Origin: Nocardioidaceae bacterium
GTDB lineage: Bacteria; Actinomycetota; Actinomycetes; Propionibacteriales; Nocardioidaceae
Assembly (NCBI GenBank): GCA_030655315.1
Contig: JAURVT010000026.1
Span: forward strand, 1-64,000
Reading direction: 5' to 3'
Length of the DNA: 64,000 bases
Under the pieces are notes generated by a model. The model was not told where the DNA came from and did no database searches. It saw only the letters and a program-made list of their open reading frames with translations. Each line of letters opens with the position of its first letter. Position 1 is the first letter of the stretch. Of the stretch, positions 8,798-18,714 are shown in pieces. A program made the position numbers and the translations under genes.

Positions 8798-10288
8798 TCA
8801 GGCGGTCAGGTGCGGTGGTCCGCTGCTCTCGTCGGGGGCGTCGTCACCGCTCCGGTCGCGGACCGACCGGGCGAAGGCGTCGCCCCGTGCTGCGTAGCTG
8901 GCGAACTGGTCCATGGACGCGCATCCCGGCGCCAGCAGCACCACGTCGCCGGGTCGGGCGAGCGCGGCTGCCACGTCGACGACGCGGTCCATGAGGCCAT
9001 CCTGTCCCGCGTCGACGACCTGGACGGGGACCTGCGGGGCGTGTCGGCGCAGCGCGTCGGCGATCACGTCGCGGTCGCGCCCGATCAGCACGACCGCGCG
9101 CATCCGGTCGTGCGCCGCGAGCACGAGGTCGTCGAAACTCGCGCCCTTGGCCAGTCCCCCGGCGACCCAGACCACGTGCTCGTAGGCCTGCAGCGACGCC
9201 AGCGCCGCGTGCGGGTTGGTGGCCTTGGAGTCGTCGACCCAGGTGACGTCGTCGGCGACGGTGACGGTCTCGATCCGGTGGGCGTCGGGACGGAAGCCCC
9301 GCAGGCCGTCGCGCACCGCGCTCTGCGGGACGCCGTGGGCCCGCGCCAGCGCGGCCGCGGCCAGCGCGTTCGCGACGTTGTGCGGCGCCGCCGGGGTGAT
9401 GTCGGCCAGGGTGCCGAGCTCGGCGGCGCTGCTCCCCCGCTCCTCCACGAAGGCGCGGTCGGCGAGCACGTCGTCGACCAGGCCGACCATGCCGACCGAC
9501 GGCACGCCGAGCGTGAAGCCGACGGCGCGGCAGCCCTCGACGACGTCGGCCTCGCGCACGAGCGCCTCGGTGGCGGGGTCCTGCACGTTGTAGACGCAGG
9601 CCAGCTGAGCCTGCTCGTAGATCCGGCCCTTGGCGGCGCGGTAGGCGTCGCCGCCGCCGTGCCAGTCCCAGTGGTCCGGGGCCAGGTTGAGCACGACCGA
9701 GGCCTGGGCCGACATCGAGGACGACCAGTGCAGCTGGAAGCTGGAGAGCTCGACGGCCAGGACGTCGAACCCGGCGGGGTCCATCACGGCCTGGATCACG
9801 GGGGTGCCGACGTTGCCCACCGCGGCGGACGTGAGGCCGGCGGCCCGCAGCATGGCGTCGAGCATCTGGACGGTGGTGGTCTTGCCGTTGGTGCCGGTGA
9901 CGGCGAGCCACGGCGCCGCGTCCTCGTCGCGCAGCCGCCAGGCCAGCTCGACCTCGCCCCACACCGGGACGCCCCGCGCGACGGCCTGCTGCAGCAGCGG
10001 CGCGGTGGGCGGCCACCCCGGCGAGGTGACGACGAGGTCGACGTCGTCCGGCAGCGCGGCGGTGGAGCCGGGTCCGAGGCGGATCGTCGCCCCGAGGATC
10101 TCGAGGATGGTGGCCTTCTCGACCATCGACGCGTGCTCGGACTCGTCGACGACGGTGACGCTCGCGCCGAGGTGGTTCAGCGCGTCCGCCGCGGCGAACC
10201 CGCTGACGCCGAAGCCGGCCACCAGGACCCGGACGCCGTCCCAGGTGGACCGGCGGTGCAGCGCGTGGACGTCGGGGCCCGACGTCAT
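8798..10288 (-). CDS. murD: UDP-N-acetylmuramoylalanine--D-glutamate ligase MurD
   Basis: Adds D-Glu to UDP-MurNAc-L-Ala in the cytoplasm. 496 aa, slightly longer than E. coli MurD. Motifs: [17 protein letters not shown] (Rossmann), VTSPGWPP, the ATP loop [14 protein letters not shown] near residue 130, [24 protein letters not shown], and the C-terminal [17 protein letters not shown] and [12 protein letters not shown]. The ATG at 10288 overlaps the mraY stop by 4 nt. The 28-nt gap to ftsW is one of the few real gaps in this cluster. Confidence 0.97.
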   Translation of the reverse strand: MTSGPDVHALHRRSTWDGVRVLVAGFGVSGFAAADALNHLGASVTVVDESEHASMVEKATILEILGATIRLGPGSTAALPDDVDLVVTSPGWPPTAPLLQQAVARGVPVWGEVELAWRLRDEDAAPWLAVTGTNGKTTTVQMLDAMLRAAGLTSAAVGNVGTPVIQAVMDPAGFDVLAVELSSFQLHWSSSMSAQASVVLNLAPDHWDWHGGGDAYRAAKGRIYEQAQLACVYNVQDPATEALVREADVVEGCRAVGFTLGVPSVGMVGLVDDVLADRAFVEERGSSAAELGTLADITPAAPHNVANALAAAALARAHGVPQSAVRDGLRGFRPDAHRIETVTVADDVTWVDDSKATNPHAALASLQAYEHVVWVAGGLAKGASFDDLVLAAHDRMRAVVLIGRDRDVIADALRRHAPQVPVQVVDAGQDGLMDRVVDVAAALARPGDVVLLAPGCASMDQFASYAARGDAFARSVRDRSGDDAPDESSGPPHLTA

Positions 10289-11358
10289 GACCCGGCCCCG
10301 ACGACCCACTCCGCGTAGAAGATGCCCAGGCCGAGGGCCACGCACAGTCCGCTGATGATCCAGAACCGCACCACGATGGTGATCTCGGCCCAGCCGAGCA
10401 GCTCGAAGTGGTGCTGCAGCGGGGCCATCCGGAACAGCCGCTTGCCGCCGCTGGCCTTGAACCAGCCGACCTGCAGGATCACCGACATCGTGATGATGAC
10501 GAACAGGCCGCCGAGGATGAGGAGCAGCAGGTCGGTCCGGGTCATCACCGCGAACCCGGCCATCGCGCCGCCGAGCGACAGCGAGCCGGTGTCGCCCATG
10601 AAGATCTTGGCCGGCGACGTGTTCCACCACAGGAAGCCGAAGCACGCGCCGGTGAGGGCCGCGGCGACCACGGCGAGGTCGAGCGGGTCGCGCACCTCGT
10701 AGCAGCGGGACGCGTTCTGGGTGACCGCGCACGACTGCCCGCTCTGCCAGATGCTGACGAGCATGTAGGCGCCGAACACCATGACGGACGCCCCGGTGGC
10801 GAGCCCGTCCAGGCCATCGGTCAGGTTGACGCCGTTGCTGGTGCCCCAGACCATCACGAGCACCCAGAGCACGATCACGACCGCGGGCAGCTCCCAGCCC
10901 TGCAGGTCGCGGATGAACGAGATGCCGGTGGACATCGGCGTGACGCCGTTGCCGTCCTCGAACTGCAGCGCGAGGACCGCGAAGACCAGCGCCACGCCGG
11001 CCTGCCCGATGAGCTTGGCCCGCGAGCGCAGGCCGAGGCTGCGCTGCTTGGCGACCTTGATGTAGTCGTCGAGGAACCCCACGAAGCCGAGGCCGCAGAA
11101 CAGGAACAGCAGCAGCAGCGCCGACGCCGAGGGCGGGGTCTGCGTGATCAGCTTGGCCAGCGCGTAGGCCAGCACCACCGACAGCATGATCACCAGGCCG
11201 CCCATGGTGGGCGTGCCGCGCTTGGTGTGGTGCGAGGTCGGGCCGTCGTCGCGGATCAGCTGGCCGTAGTTCTTGCGGACCAGGACGCCGATCGCGAGGC
11301 GGGTGCCGAGCAGCGTGCCCAGCAGGCCGAAGCCGCCGCCGAGGAGGATGGCTCTCAC
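10285..11358 (-). CDS. mraY: Phospho-MurNAc-pentapeptide translocase MraY
   Basis: Integral membrane enzyme making lipid I from UDP-MurNAc-pentapeptide and undecaprenyl phosphate. 357 aa, ten hydrophobic segments. Signatures: [17 protein letters not shown] near residue 42, [13 protein letters not shown] (catalytic Asp pair), [28 protein letters not shown], and [15 protein letters not shown] at the C-terminus. The GTG start at 11358 overlaps the murF stop by 4 nt. All catalytic aspartates appear intact. Confidence 0.98.
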   Translation of the reverse strand: MRAILLGGGFGLLGTLLGTRLAIGVLVRKNYGQLIRDDGPTSHHTKRGTPTMGGLVIMLSVVLAYALAKLITQTPPSASALLLLFLFCGLGFVGFLDDYIKVAKQRSLGLRSRAKLIGQAGVALVFAVLALQFEDGNGVTPMSTGISFIRDLQGWELPAVVIVLWVLVMVWGTSNGVNLTDGLDGLATGASVMVFGAYMLVSIWQSGQSCAVTQNASRCYEVRDPLDLAVVAAALTGACFGFLWWNTSPAKIFMGDTGSLSLGGAMAGFAVMTRTDLLLLILGGLFVIITMSVILQVGWFKASGGKRLFRMAPLQHHFELLGWAEITIVVRFWIISGLCVALGLGIFYAEWVVGAGS

Positions 11359-12866
11359 CGGTCGTCACCCCCGTCCTGCGTCACGTGCTCTGGCTGGTCT
11401 GCGTCATCTGGCTGGTCCGCGTGGTCCAGCTCGTCCGTGTCGTCGCCGCGACCCGTGCGGGACGCGGGCGCACCGGCAGCAGTATGCCGGTCGGGGTCGA
11501 GCAGGGCCGAGGCGGCTCGTTCGAGCCCCACGGCCCGGGAGGCCTTCAGCAGGACCACGTCGGACGGCGTGAGCCGGCCGTGCAGCCAGTCCGCGACGGC
11601 GTCGACGTCGGGCAGCTCGACGACCCGGTGCGAGCCGTCCGCGACGGACCGGGCGCCGGTGGCGACGGCCGCCGCGCCGGTTCCCACGACCACCACGTCG
11701 AGCCCCAGCCCGGCGGCGAGCCGTCCGACGTCGGCGTGCTCGGCGTCGGCCTCGTCGCCCAGCTCGCGCATCTCGCCGAGGACGGCCCAGCCGCGTCCGC
11801 CGCGGCGACGCACCATGGTCGACAGGGTGCGCAGCGCGCTGCGGGTGGACTCGGGGTTGGCGTTGTAGGCGTCGTTGACGACGGCCACGCCGTCGGCGCG
11901 CTCGGTGTGCTCCATCCGCCACGCCGAGCGGGCCTGCACGACGCCGAGCGTCCGGGCGATCTCGGTGAGCCCGAGCCCGACGGCGAGCGCCGCGGCGGCC
12001 GCGGCGGCCGCGTTGTCGGCCTGGTGCTCGCCGAGCAGCGGCAGGCGCACCGGCACCCGCTGGTCGCGGTGGACGAGCGTGAACGTCGGGCACCCCTGGT
12101 CGTCGACCTCGACGTCGACGGCGCGGACGTCGGCCGTCCCGCCGCGACCGAACCGGAGGACGCCGGCGGACGTGCGGGCGGCCATCGCGGAGACGACCGG
12201 GTCGTCCGAGGAGATCACCGCGGTGCCGTCGGCCGGGAGCGCCTCGACCAGCTCGCCCTTGGTCCGGGCGATCACCTCGCGGGAGCCGAACTCGCCGAGG
12301 TGGGCGGTGCCGACGTTGAGCACGACGCCGACGCTCGGACGGGCCAGGCCGCACAGGTAGGCGATGTTGCCGAGGCCGCGGGCGCCCATCTCGACCACGA
12401 GGTACCGGGTCGACGCGTCGGCGCGGGTGAGCGTGAGCGGGACGCCGAGCTCGTTGTTGAGGTTGCCGCGGGTCGCGACGGTGGGTCCGGCGGCCTCCAG
12501 CACCTGGGCGAGCAGGTCCTTGGTGCTGGTCTTGCCCTGCGAGCCGGTGATCCCGACGACGACGCAGTCCGGCAGCTGCTCCGCGACGTGGGCGCCGAGC
12601 AGACCGAGGGCGTGCTCGACGTCGTCGACGACCACGCACGGCCCCTCGACGGGGCGCGAGCCCAGGGTGGCGGCCGCGCCGGCGGCGCGGGCCGTGGCGG
12701 CGTAGTCGTGCCCGTCGACGTGCTCGCCCGCGACGGCGACGAACAGGCCCTCGGGCTCGACCACGCGGGAGTCCAGTGTCGCGGCGCCGCGGACGGTCGT
12801 GCCGCCGTCGCCGTGCACGGTGCCGCCGACGACGCGGGCCATCTCGGCGAGCGTGGTGGGGATCAT
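11355..12866 (-). CDS. murF: UDP-MurNAc-tripeptide--D-Ala-D-Ala ligase MurF
   Basis: Adds the D-Ala-D-Ala dipeptide, completing the pentapeptide. 503 aa. [16 protein letters not shown]-terminus, [17 protein letters not shown] (MurF/MurE domain 1), ATP loop [52 protein letters not shown], and [16 protein letters not shown]. The last 50 or so residues are an Asp/Gln/His-rich tail ([17 protein letters not shown]) not seen in E. coli MurF and probably disordered. The ATG at 12866 overlaps the murE stop by 4 nt. Confidence 0.97.
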   Translation of the reverse strand: MIPTTLAEMARVVGGTVHGDGGTTVRGAATLDSRVVEPEGLFVAVAGEHVDGHDYAATARAAGAAATLGSRPVEGPCVVVDDVEHALGLLGAHVAEQLPDCVVVGITGSQGKTSTKDLLAQVLEAAGPTVATRGNLNNELGVPLTLTRADASTRYLVVEMGARGLGNIAYLCGLARPSVGVVLNVGTAHLGEFGSREVIARTKGELVEALPADGTAVISSDDPVVSAMAARTSAGVLRFGRGGTADVRAVDVEVDDQGCPTFTLVHRDQRVPVRLPLLGEHQADNAAAAAAAALAVGLGLTEIARTLGVVQARSAWRMEHTERADGVAVVNDAYNANPESTRSALRTLSTMVRRRGGRGWAVLGEMRELGDEADAEHADVGRLAAGLGLDVVVVGTGAAAVATGARSVADGSHRVVELPDVDAVADWLHGRLTPSDVVLLKASRAVGLERAASALLDPDRHTAAGAPASRTGRGDDTDELDHADQPDDADQPEHVTQDGGDDR

Positions 12867-14395
12867 GCCGCTCCCCCGTCGTCCAAGGACCGCAGGGCGT
12901 CGCGCAGGACGACGCGGTCGTCGAAGGGGTGCACGACGCCGCCGACGTCCTGCCCGGTCTCGTCGCCCTTGCCGGCCACGACGACGCAGTCGCCCGGGCG
13001 CGCGGCGCGCACGGCGGTGGCGATCGCCGACGCGCGGTCCGTCGCCTCGACCACCTCGGCGGCGGTGCCGGCCTCGCGGGCGCCCGCCAGCACCTCGGCA
13101 CGGATCAGGGCCGGGTCCTCGCTGCGGGGGTTGTCGTCGGTGACGACGACGAGGTCGGCGAGCTCGGCCGCGACGCGGCCCATCAGCGGACGCTTGCCGG
13201 TGTCGCGGTCGCCGCCGGCGCCGATCACCACGACCACCCGGCCGGTGGTCGTGGGACGCACCGCGCGCAGCACCGCCGCGAGCGCGTCGGGCTTGTGCGC
13301 GTAGTCCACGAACGCGGCGAAGGGCTGGCCCTCGTCGACGGCCTCCATCCGTCCCGGCACGCCAGGGCTGGCGGCGAGGCCGCGCACGGCCAGAGCGGGA
13401 TCCAGCCCCACGGCGTCGAGCGCGGCGACGACGGCCAGCGCGTTCAGCACGTTGAAGTCGCCCGGGAGAGGCACGACGAGGTCGAGCTCGACGCCCTCCG
13501 GCCCGTGCAGGCGGGCCGACGTCGAGGCCGGCTCGGGGCGCAGGTCGCGGGCCGTCCAGTCGGCGTCGCCGCGGACGGCGATGGTGGTGACGGGCAGCGT
13601 GGTCGAGGCGGCGAGCCGGCGGCCGTGCTCGTCGTCGACGTTGACGACCGCGCGCGACGCGTGCTCGGGGGTGAACAGGCTGGCCTTGGCGAGGTAGTAG
13701 TCCTCGACGCTCGGGTGGAAGTCGAGGTGGTCGCGCCCGAGGTTGAGGAAGACGGCCGCGTCGAACACGACGCCGTCCACCCGGCCCTGGACGAGCGCGT
13801 GGCTGGAGACCTCCATCGTGAGCACGTCGACGCCCTGCTCGACCATCACGCCGAGCAGCGCGTGCAGGGCCGGCGCCTCGGGCGTGGTCAGGGCCGAGCG
13901 CACGGGGCGGCCGTCGACGCGGGTGCCGAGCGTCCCGACGACCGCGGGCACGGCACCCGCCGCGCGCAGCGCCGCCTGGGCGAGCTGGGTCGTGGTGGTC
14001 TTGCCCTGCGTGCCGGTGACGCCGATGGTGCGCAGCCGGCGGCTCGGGTGGTCGTGGACGGCCGACGCCACGGTCCCGAGGAGGCGGCGCGGGTCGTCGA
14101 CGACCAGGAGCGGCACGCCGAGGTCGGCGCAGGCGTCGGCGCCGGCCGGGTCGGTCAGGACCGCGACGGCGCCCGCGGCCACCGCGTCCGCGGCGTAGCG
14201 CGCTCCGTGGGTGCGGGCCCCGGGCAGGGCGGCGTACAGGTCGCCCGGACGCACGGCCGTGGACGCGAGCGTCAGGCCGGTGACGGGCACGTCCGCCAGG
14301 TCCGGCGAGACGGCTCCCACCAGCGTCGCGAGGTCGGTGAGCCGGACCGCGGCGGTGGTCTGCGGGCGGTCGTCGAGCGCGGTCTGGTCGGTCAT
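12863..14395 (-). CDS. murE: UDP-MurNAc-dipeptide:diaminopimelate ligase MurE
   Basis: Adds the third stem residue. 510 aa. ATP loop GVTGTQGKTTTTQLA near residue 125, LTTPEAPALHALL, MEVSSHALVQGRVDGVVFD, NLGRDHLDFH and VFVDYAHKPDAL-like segments are present. The substrate-selecting motif reads DNPRSEDP near residue 423, the DNPR form associated with diaminopimelate rather than lysine; LL- or meso-DAP cannot be told from this. The ATG at 14395 gives a normal N-terminus. Fifty bases separate it from ftsI, a larger gap than elsewhere in the cluster. Confidence 0.96.
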   Translation of the reverse strand: MTDQTALDDRPQTTAAVRLTDLATLVGAVSPDLADVPVTGLTLASTAVRPGDLYAALPGARTHGARYAADAVAAGAVAVLTDPAGADACADLGVPLLVVDDPRRLLGTVASAVHDHPSRRLRTIGVTGTQGKTTTTQLAQAALRAAGAVPAVVGTLGTRVDGRPVRSALTTPEAPALHALLGVMVEQGVDVLTMEVSSHALVQGRVDGVVFDAAVFLNLGRDHLDFHPSVEDYYLAKASLFTPEHASRAVVNVDDEHGRRLAASTTLPVTTIAVRGDADWTARDLRPEPASTSARLHGPEGVELDLVVPLPGDFNVLNALAVVAALDAVGLDPALAVRGLAASPGVPGRMEAVDEGQPFAAFVDYAHKPDALAAVLRAVRPTTTGRVVVVIGAGGDRDTGKRPLMGRVAAELADLVVVTDDNPRSEDPALIRAEVLAGAREAGTAAEVVEATDRASAIATAVRAARPGDCVVVAGKGDETGQDVGGVVHPFDDRVVLRDALRSLDDGGAA

Positions 14396-14445
14396 CGAGG
14401 ACGACACTAGGTGATGGGAGGGCGAGGACCGGCGACCGTGCGCGG

Positions 14446-16218
14446 TCACCACTCGGTGGGGGTGTCCGGCGCCTTCGCACCCGTGGGCGCGACGCCGTAG
14501 GTCTGCAGCGCCGTGGACATGATGTCGCGGAAGACCGGTCCGGCGGTGCCACCGCCCGAACCGCCACCGGCGGGGTTGTCGAGCACCACGTAGGTCACGA
14601 AGCGCGGCTTGTCGGCGGGGGCGAACCCGACGAACGACACCGTGTTCTCGCCCCGGACGTAGCGTCCGGTGTCGGGGTCGACGCGCCACGCGGTGCCGGT
14701 CTTGCCCGCCACCTGGTAGCCCGGGATGGCGGCCTGCGGGGCCGAGCCGTCCTCCTGCGTGACCGTCTCCATCATCTGCGTCACCATCGAGGCGGCCTTC
14801 TTCGACACGACCCGGCGCTGCTCGGGCGCCCCGGCCGGCTCGACGGTCCCGTCGCGCAGGTAGCCGTTGACGAGGGACGGCTCGACGTAGGTGCCGCCGT
14901 TGGCGATCGCGCCGACGGCGGTGACCATCTGGATCGGCGACACCGAGATGCCCTGGCCGAAGGCGATGGTGGCGTGGTTGGCGCGGCTCCACGTCGAGGG
15001 CTTGGCCAGCAGGCCCTTGGTCTCGCCGTTCAGGCCGAGGCCGGTGCGGCCGCCGAAGCCGAACCTGCGGAGGTAGCCGTACATCTCGTCGTCGTCCATC
15101 TGCTGGGCGGCGAGGATGGTGCCGAGGTTGGAGGACTTGGCGATGACGCCGGCCGCGGTGAGCTTGATCGTGCCGTGGTCCCAGTAGTCGCCGATGGTGA
15201 AGTCGTCGATCTCCATCTCCGAGGGGATCTTGATCCTCGTCGACGGCGTGATCTTGCCCTGGTCGGCCAGCGCGGCCATCGTGACGACCTTCTGCACGCT
15301 GCCGGGCTCGTAGACCGACTGCCAGGCCAGCGCCTTGGTCGAGTCGATGGTGAAGTCGCGGTCGTTGGGGTTGAACGTCGGCGCCTGCGACATCTGCACG
15401 ACCTGGGAGGTCTTGGTGTCGAGGGTGATCGCCACGCCCCAGTCGCTCTTGGACTCCTTGACGGCCTGGGCGAGCCGGCGGTCGGCGTACCACTGCAGGT
15501 CGCGGTCGATCGTCGTGCGCAGGCCGACGCCCGCGCGCGGCTCGGTGACCGTGCTGTCCGCGAGCGGGATCCGCTCCCCCGACGGCGACGTCTCGTAGGT
15601 GGCCCGGCCGTCCTTGCCCGCGAGCATCGAGTCGAACGAGCGCTCCAGGCCCGCCACGCCCTCACCCTTGGCGTCGACGACGCCGAGCACGTTGGCGGCG
15701 ACCTCGTCGCCCGGGTAGGCGCGCAGCGGGTCGCGCTCGGTGAAGACGCCCGCGAGGCCGGCCTTCTCGAGCGCGGCCATCGCCTCGTCGGCGTCGTAGG
15801 TGGGCACCTTGCGGGCGAGGTAGGCGAACCGTGAGCCGGGCTTGCGGAGCCGCTCGACGGTCCGGAAGTAGTCGAGGCCGAGCTGCTGGACGAGCACCTC
15901 GGCGATCTCGGTGGCCGAGGAGGCCGTCATCTTGGGGTCGGCGGTGATCGCCACCGCGTCGACCGACGTGGCCAGCGGGGCGCCGTTGCGGTCGGTGATC
16001 TCGCCGCGGGCGGCGTTGAGGACGACCGAGCTGGTGCCCTCGGCCACGGCCCGGGCGGCGTAGGCGCCCGAGTCGATCCCCTGCAGCTGGAAGAGCCGGC
16101 CCGCGAAGAGCGACAGCACGACCGCGATCAGGACGAAGCAGACGCGCAGGCGCCGCGCCGAGGTCCGCCGGCCGTGGGCCAGGCGGGCCGCCTCGCCGCG
16201 GGGACGACGCGGGCTCAT
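14446..16218 (-). CDS. ftsI: Septal transpeptidase FtsI/PBP2-type (class B PBP)
   Basis: Class B penicillin-binding protein that crosslinks septal peptidoglycan with FtsW. 590 aa. Cytoplasmic basic N-terminus, one transmembrane anchor (about residues 23-44), and pedestal domain with ARGEITDRNGAPLATS. The catalytic motifs are SVQK (Ser307, Lys310), SSN (362-364) and KTGT (506-509). A glycine-rich loop (NPAGGGSGGGTAGPVF) follows near the C-terminus. Its start codon overlaps the ftsL stop by 4 nt. No PASTA domain is present. Confidence 0.96.
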   Translation of the reverse strand: MSPRRPRGEAARLAHGRRTSARRLRVCFVLIAVVLSLFAGRLFQLQGIDSGAYAARAVAEGTSSVVLNAARGEITDRNGAPLATSVDAVAITADPKMTASSATEIAEVLVQQLGLDYFRTVERLRKPGSRFAYLARKVPTYDADEAMAALEKAGLAGVFTERDPLRAYPGDEVAANVLGVVDAKGEGVAGLERSFDSMLAGKDGRATYETSPSGERIPLADSTVTEPRAGVGLRTTIDRDLQWYADRRLAQAVKESKSDWGVAITLDTKTSQVVQMSQAPTFNPNDRDFTIDSTKALAWQSVYEPGSVQKVVTMAALADQGKITPSTRIKIPSEMEIDDFTIGDYWDHGTIKLTAAGVIAKSSNLGTILAAQQMDDDEMYGYLRRFGFGGRTGLGLNGETKGLLAKPSTWSRANHATIAFGQGISVSPIQMVTAVGAIANGGTYVEPSLVNGYLRDGTVEPAGAPEQRRVVSKKAASMVTQMMETVTQEDGSAPQAAIPGYQVAGKTGTAWRVDPDTGRYVRGENTVSFVGFAPADKPRFVTYVVLDNPAGGGSGGGTAGPVFRDIMSTALQTYGVAPTGAKAPDTPTEW

Positions 16219-16715
16219 CGGGTCGCCTCGCGGGCCGCCCGGAGCTTGGCCTCGGCCTCGGCGGCGCGCTGCTCGGCGAGCTGCGAGGCGGTGGGGGCGG
16301 GCGGCTCGAGCCCGGGGATGTTGGTGCCGGCCTTCGCGGGCACGGGATCGCCGACGACGCTGCCGTCGCGCAGCTGCAGGAAGACCGGCGTCGGGTTGGG
16401 GACCATGCCGAGCGCGGCCGCGCGACCGCCCACCTGCTCGGGCGCCTGCAGCGCCTCGACCTCGGTACGCAGCGCGGCCTCGCGGATCCGGAGCGTGTCG
16501 CCGCGCTCCTGCAGCGCGGACAGCTCGAAGGCGCGGTTCTGCATGGCGGTGTTCAGCACGAGCAGGCCGACGAGCCCTCCCACGCCGAGGAGCACGACCG
16601 AGACGACGAACGGCGTGCGTCGCACCGACACCGAGCGACGCGGTGCGAGCCCGAGCCGGCGCGGCTCGGGGCGGGACCGTGGTGCTCGGACCCGTGCGGG
16701 ACCAGTCAGGCTCAT
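16215..16715 (-). CDS. ftsL: FtsL-like bitopic divisome protein
   Basis: 166-aa small bitopic protein in the ftsL position between rsmH and ftsI. Arg/Pro-rich cytoplasmic N-terminus, one transmembrane helix (about residues 33-56, TPFVVSVVLLGVGGLVGLLVLNTAMQN), then an extracellular coiled-coil segment with heptads (ELSALQERGDTLRIREAALRTEVEALQ), as expected for FtsL, which activates FtsW/FtsI. A Pro/Ala/Glu-rich tail follows. I chose ATG 16715 because GAGGAGGGG lies about eight bases upstream. The frame is open for 24 more codons upstream. Primary-sequence similarity in this family is low, so the name rests on topology and position. Confidence 0.85.
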   Translation of the reverse strand: MSLTGPARVRAPRSRPEPRRLGLAPRRSVSVRRTPFVVSVVLLGVGGLVGLLVLNTAMQNRAFELSALQERGDTLRIREAALRTEVEALQAPEQVGGRAAALGMVPNPTPVFLQLRDGSVVGDPVPAKAGTNIPGLEPPAPTASQLAEQRAAEAEAKLRAAREATR

Positions 16716-16797
16716 CGGTCGCGCCCCTCCTCGTCCTGCGCGCTCCGCAGGCACTCGCTGCGCTCGCGACCAGTGCGCTCGCGCCACCCGTCGTCGC

Positions 16798-17748
16798 TCA
16801 TGCGTCCTCCTCCGTGCGCTCGACCGCTCTCAGTCGGACCGACTGGGCGCGGCGGTTGGCGGTGATCTCCTCGGGCGAGGCGACCTCGGCCCCGCGGGTG
16901 AGCAGGCGGAACCGGGGCCGCAGCTCGGGCGGCACCACCGGCAGGTCCGGGGGCGCCACCGACGTGGTGACCTCGGTGAAGGCCCGCTTGACGATGCGGT
17001 CCTCCAGCGAGTGGTAGGCCAGCGACACGACGCGTCCACCGACCGCGACGCGGGCGAGCGAGGCCGGGACCGCCCGACGCAGCACGCCGAGCTCGTCGTT
17101 GACCTCGATGCGCAGGGCCTGGAAGGTGCGCTTGGCGGGGTTGCCCCCGGTGCGCCGGGCCGCCTGGGGCGTCGCGTCGCGGACCAGGTCGACCAGCCGC
17201 TCGCTGCGCTCGAAGGGCGCCGTCTCTCGCTCGCGGACGACCGACGCCGCGATCCGCGAGGCGAACTTCTCCTCGCCGTAGTGACGCAGGATCCGGGCGA
17301 TGTCCTTCTCGTCGTAGGTGTTGAGCACGTCGGCGGCGGTCAGCCCCTCGCCCTGGTGCATCCGCATGTCGAGCGGCGCGTCCTGGGCGTAGGCGAACCC
17401 GCGGTCGCCGCGGTCCAGCTGCATCGAGGAGACGCCGAGGTCGAACAGCACGGCGTCGGCGGTGTCGCGGCCGAGCTCGTCGAGCACCTCGGCGATCTCG
17501 TCGTAGACGGCCAGCACGGCCACGGCGCGGTCACCGAAGGGGGCGAGACGCTCGCGGGAGCGCTCGATCGCCTCGGGGTCGCGGTCGATGCCGACGACGG
17601 TCGTGCCCGCGAATCGCTCGAGGACCGCCTCGGTGTGCCCGCCGAGGCCCAGGGTGGCGTCCACGAGGACGGCGCCGGGGCGGCTCAGGCTCGGCTCCAG
17701 CAGCGCCAGGGTGCGCTCGAGCAGCACCGGGACGTGGACGTCGGGCAC
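16798..17748 (-). CDS. rsmH: 16S rRNA m4C1402 N4-methyltransferase RsmH (MraW)
   Basis: SAM-dependent methyltransferase of 16S rRNA C1402. 316 aa. [14 protein letters not shown]-terminus, SAM-binding [15 protein letters not shown] and [37 protein letters not shown], and C-terminal [21 protein letters not shown]. Start is GTG at 17748, 1 nt from the stop of the small membrane gene, so the two are coupled. It is the standard second gene of dcw clusters, but here it comes third because of that small gene. Confidence 0.97.
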   Translation of the reverse strand: MPDVHVPVLLERTLALLEPSLSRPGAVLVDATLGLGGHTEAVLERFAGTTVVGIDRDPEAIERSRERLAPFGDRAVAVLAVYDEIAEVLDELGRDTADAVLFDLGVSSMQLDRGDRGFAYAQDAPLDMRMHQGEGLTAADVLNTYDEKDIARILRHYGEEKFASRIAASVVRERETAPFERSERLVDLVRDATPQAARRTGGNPAKRTFQALRIEVNDELGVLRRAVPASLARVAVGGRVVSLAYHSLEDRIVKRAFTEVTTSVAPPDLPVVPPELRPRFRLLTRGAEVASPEEITANRRAQSVRLRAVERTEEDA

Positions 17749-17749
17749 G

Positions 17750-17953
17750 TCAGCCCGCCAGGTGGAGGCCGAGGCCGATCAGGCCCGCCAGGACGACGGA
17801 GGTGGCGAGGGAGAAGGCGATCACGGCGGCGCCGTCGGCGACCTCGTGGCGAACGCGGCGACCGGTGCGGGTCAGGGGGGCCGCAGAGCGCTCGACCGGC
17901 ACGGGGCGCCGGCGGCGCGGGCGGCGAGCGGGCTGCTCGTGGACGACCACCAT
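17750..17953 (-). CDS. Small basic single-pass membrane protein between mraZ and rsmH
   Basis: 67 aa; I do not recognise a named family. The N-terminal half is strongly basic ([11 protein letters not shown] and [10 protein letters not shown]). The C-terminal half is one hydrophobic helix (about residues 42-66, [25 protein letters not shown]), giving a cytoplasmic-basic, membrane-anchored topology like a truncated FtsL/FtsB-type protein without the coiled coil. ATG 17953 has GAGGGG seven bases upstream, and the stop is 1 nt from the rsmH start. Expression and function are inferred only from the reading frame, ribosome site and tight spacing. Confidence 0.7.
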   Translation of the reverse strand: MVVVHEQPARRPRRRRPVPVERSAAPLTRTGRRVRHEVADGAAVIAFSLATSVVLAGLIGLGLHLAG

Positions 17954-18061
17954 CGGGGACCCCTCGGTGTGTGTGCGGACGTGCGGGCGGTGGTGCGGGT
18001 GATCGGGGCGGACCTGCGGCTGCGGTGTCCGTCCGGCCAGGTCCCTGGCCGCTCGCCGTGC

Positions 18062-18125
18062 GATCTGGCACCGGGGAAGGTGAGCCAGAGCGCCGATCCG
18101 GCACCGGGGAAGGTGAGCCGGAGCG
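18062..18125. repeat. Tandem 31-bp direct repeat, two copies, spaced 33 bp
   Basis: 18062-18092 and 18095-18125 differ at only two or three positions. The core GGCACCGGGGAAGGTGAGCC is identical. It lies in the 252-bp gap between mraZ and the small membrane gene, upstream of the latter. Two copies only, so it is not a CRISPR array. It could be a paired protein-binding site or a local duplication. Confidence 0.6.
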
Positions 18126-18205
18126 TGGGAGCGGCCGAGAGACCTCGTCGGACGGTCGATCGGTGCTGCTCGGTACGCGGGTGGTGCGGCGGTGCGGTGG
18201 TGCGG

Positions 18206-18637
18206 TCAGAAGACGCCGGGCATCACGTCCTCGGACATCTGCGCGAACGCCTCTTCCTGGTCCGCGGAGTAGGTCGCCCAGCGCGCGGCGTCCCAGATCT
18301 CGAGCCGGTTCATGGTGCCGAGGACGACGCAGTCTCGCTCCAGCCGCGCGTACTCGCGCAGCAGCGGCGGGACGGTGACGCGTCCCTGCTTGTCGGGCAC
18401 CTCGTCCGACGCGCCGGCGAAGAAGTTGCGGGAGAAGTCGCGCACCTTCTTGTCGGTGAAGGAGGCGTTCTGCATCCGGGCGGTGAGCTCGCCGAAGTCG
18501 TGCATCGTCCAGACGAACACGCAGCGCTCCCCTCCCTTGGTCAGCACGAGGCCCTCCGCGAGCTGCTCGCGGAACTTCGCGGGGAGGAACAGGCGCCCCT
18601 TGTCGTCCAGCCGGGGGGTGTAGGTGCCGACGAACAT
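18206..18637 (-). CDS. mraZ: MraZ transcriptional regulator
   Basis: 143-aa AbrB/SpoVT-like DNA-binding protein that regulates its own dcw operon. Two MraZ repeats: MFVGTYTPRLDDKGRLFLPAKFRE near the N-terminus and DKQGRVTVPPLLREYARL in the second half, each with the conserved D-x-K/Q-G-R signature. Standard length. ATG 18637 is the family start. The upstream open frame has no homology. The gene is the first of the cluster. Four CCACT/AGTGG boxes lie 32-77 bp upstream, fitting autoregulation. Confidence 0.97.
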   Translation of the reverse strand: MFVGTYTPRLDDKGRLFLPAKFREQLAEGLVLTKGGERCVFVWTMHDFGELTARMQNASFTDKKVRDFSRNFFAGASDEVPDKQGRVTVPPLLREYARLERDCVVLGTMNRLEIWDAARWATYSADQEEAFAQMSEDVMPGVF

Positions 18638-18668
18638 GTCACCGGTCCCTGCCTCTCCTCCGGGAGCC

Positions 18669-18714
18669 CCACTGAGCGGGACCCGTCCTCCACTTCGCAC
18701 CACTGTACGCCACT
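18669..18714 (-). promoter_or_regulatory. Putative MraZ operator: AGTGG boxes at 10-bp period
   Basis: On the minus strand AGTGG occurs at 18710-18714, 18700-18704 and 18690-18694, exactly 10 bp apart, with a fourth at 18669-18673 (21 bp on, two helical turns). MraZ in other bacteria binds short G-rich direct repeats separated by 5 nt, the same geometry. A TACAGT -10-like hexamer overlaps the middle box, so binding could block transcription. Confidence 0.65.

Noticed and set aside
18062-18125. CRISPR-like direct repeats
   Set aside because: Only two copies with a 2-nt spacer and no cas genes.
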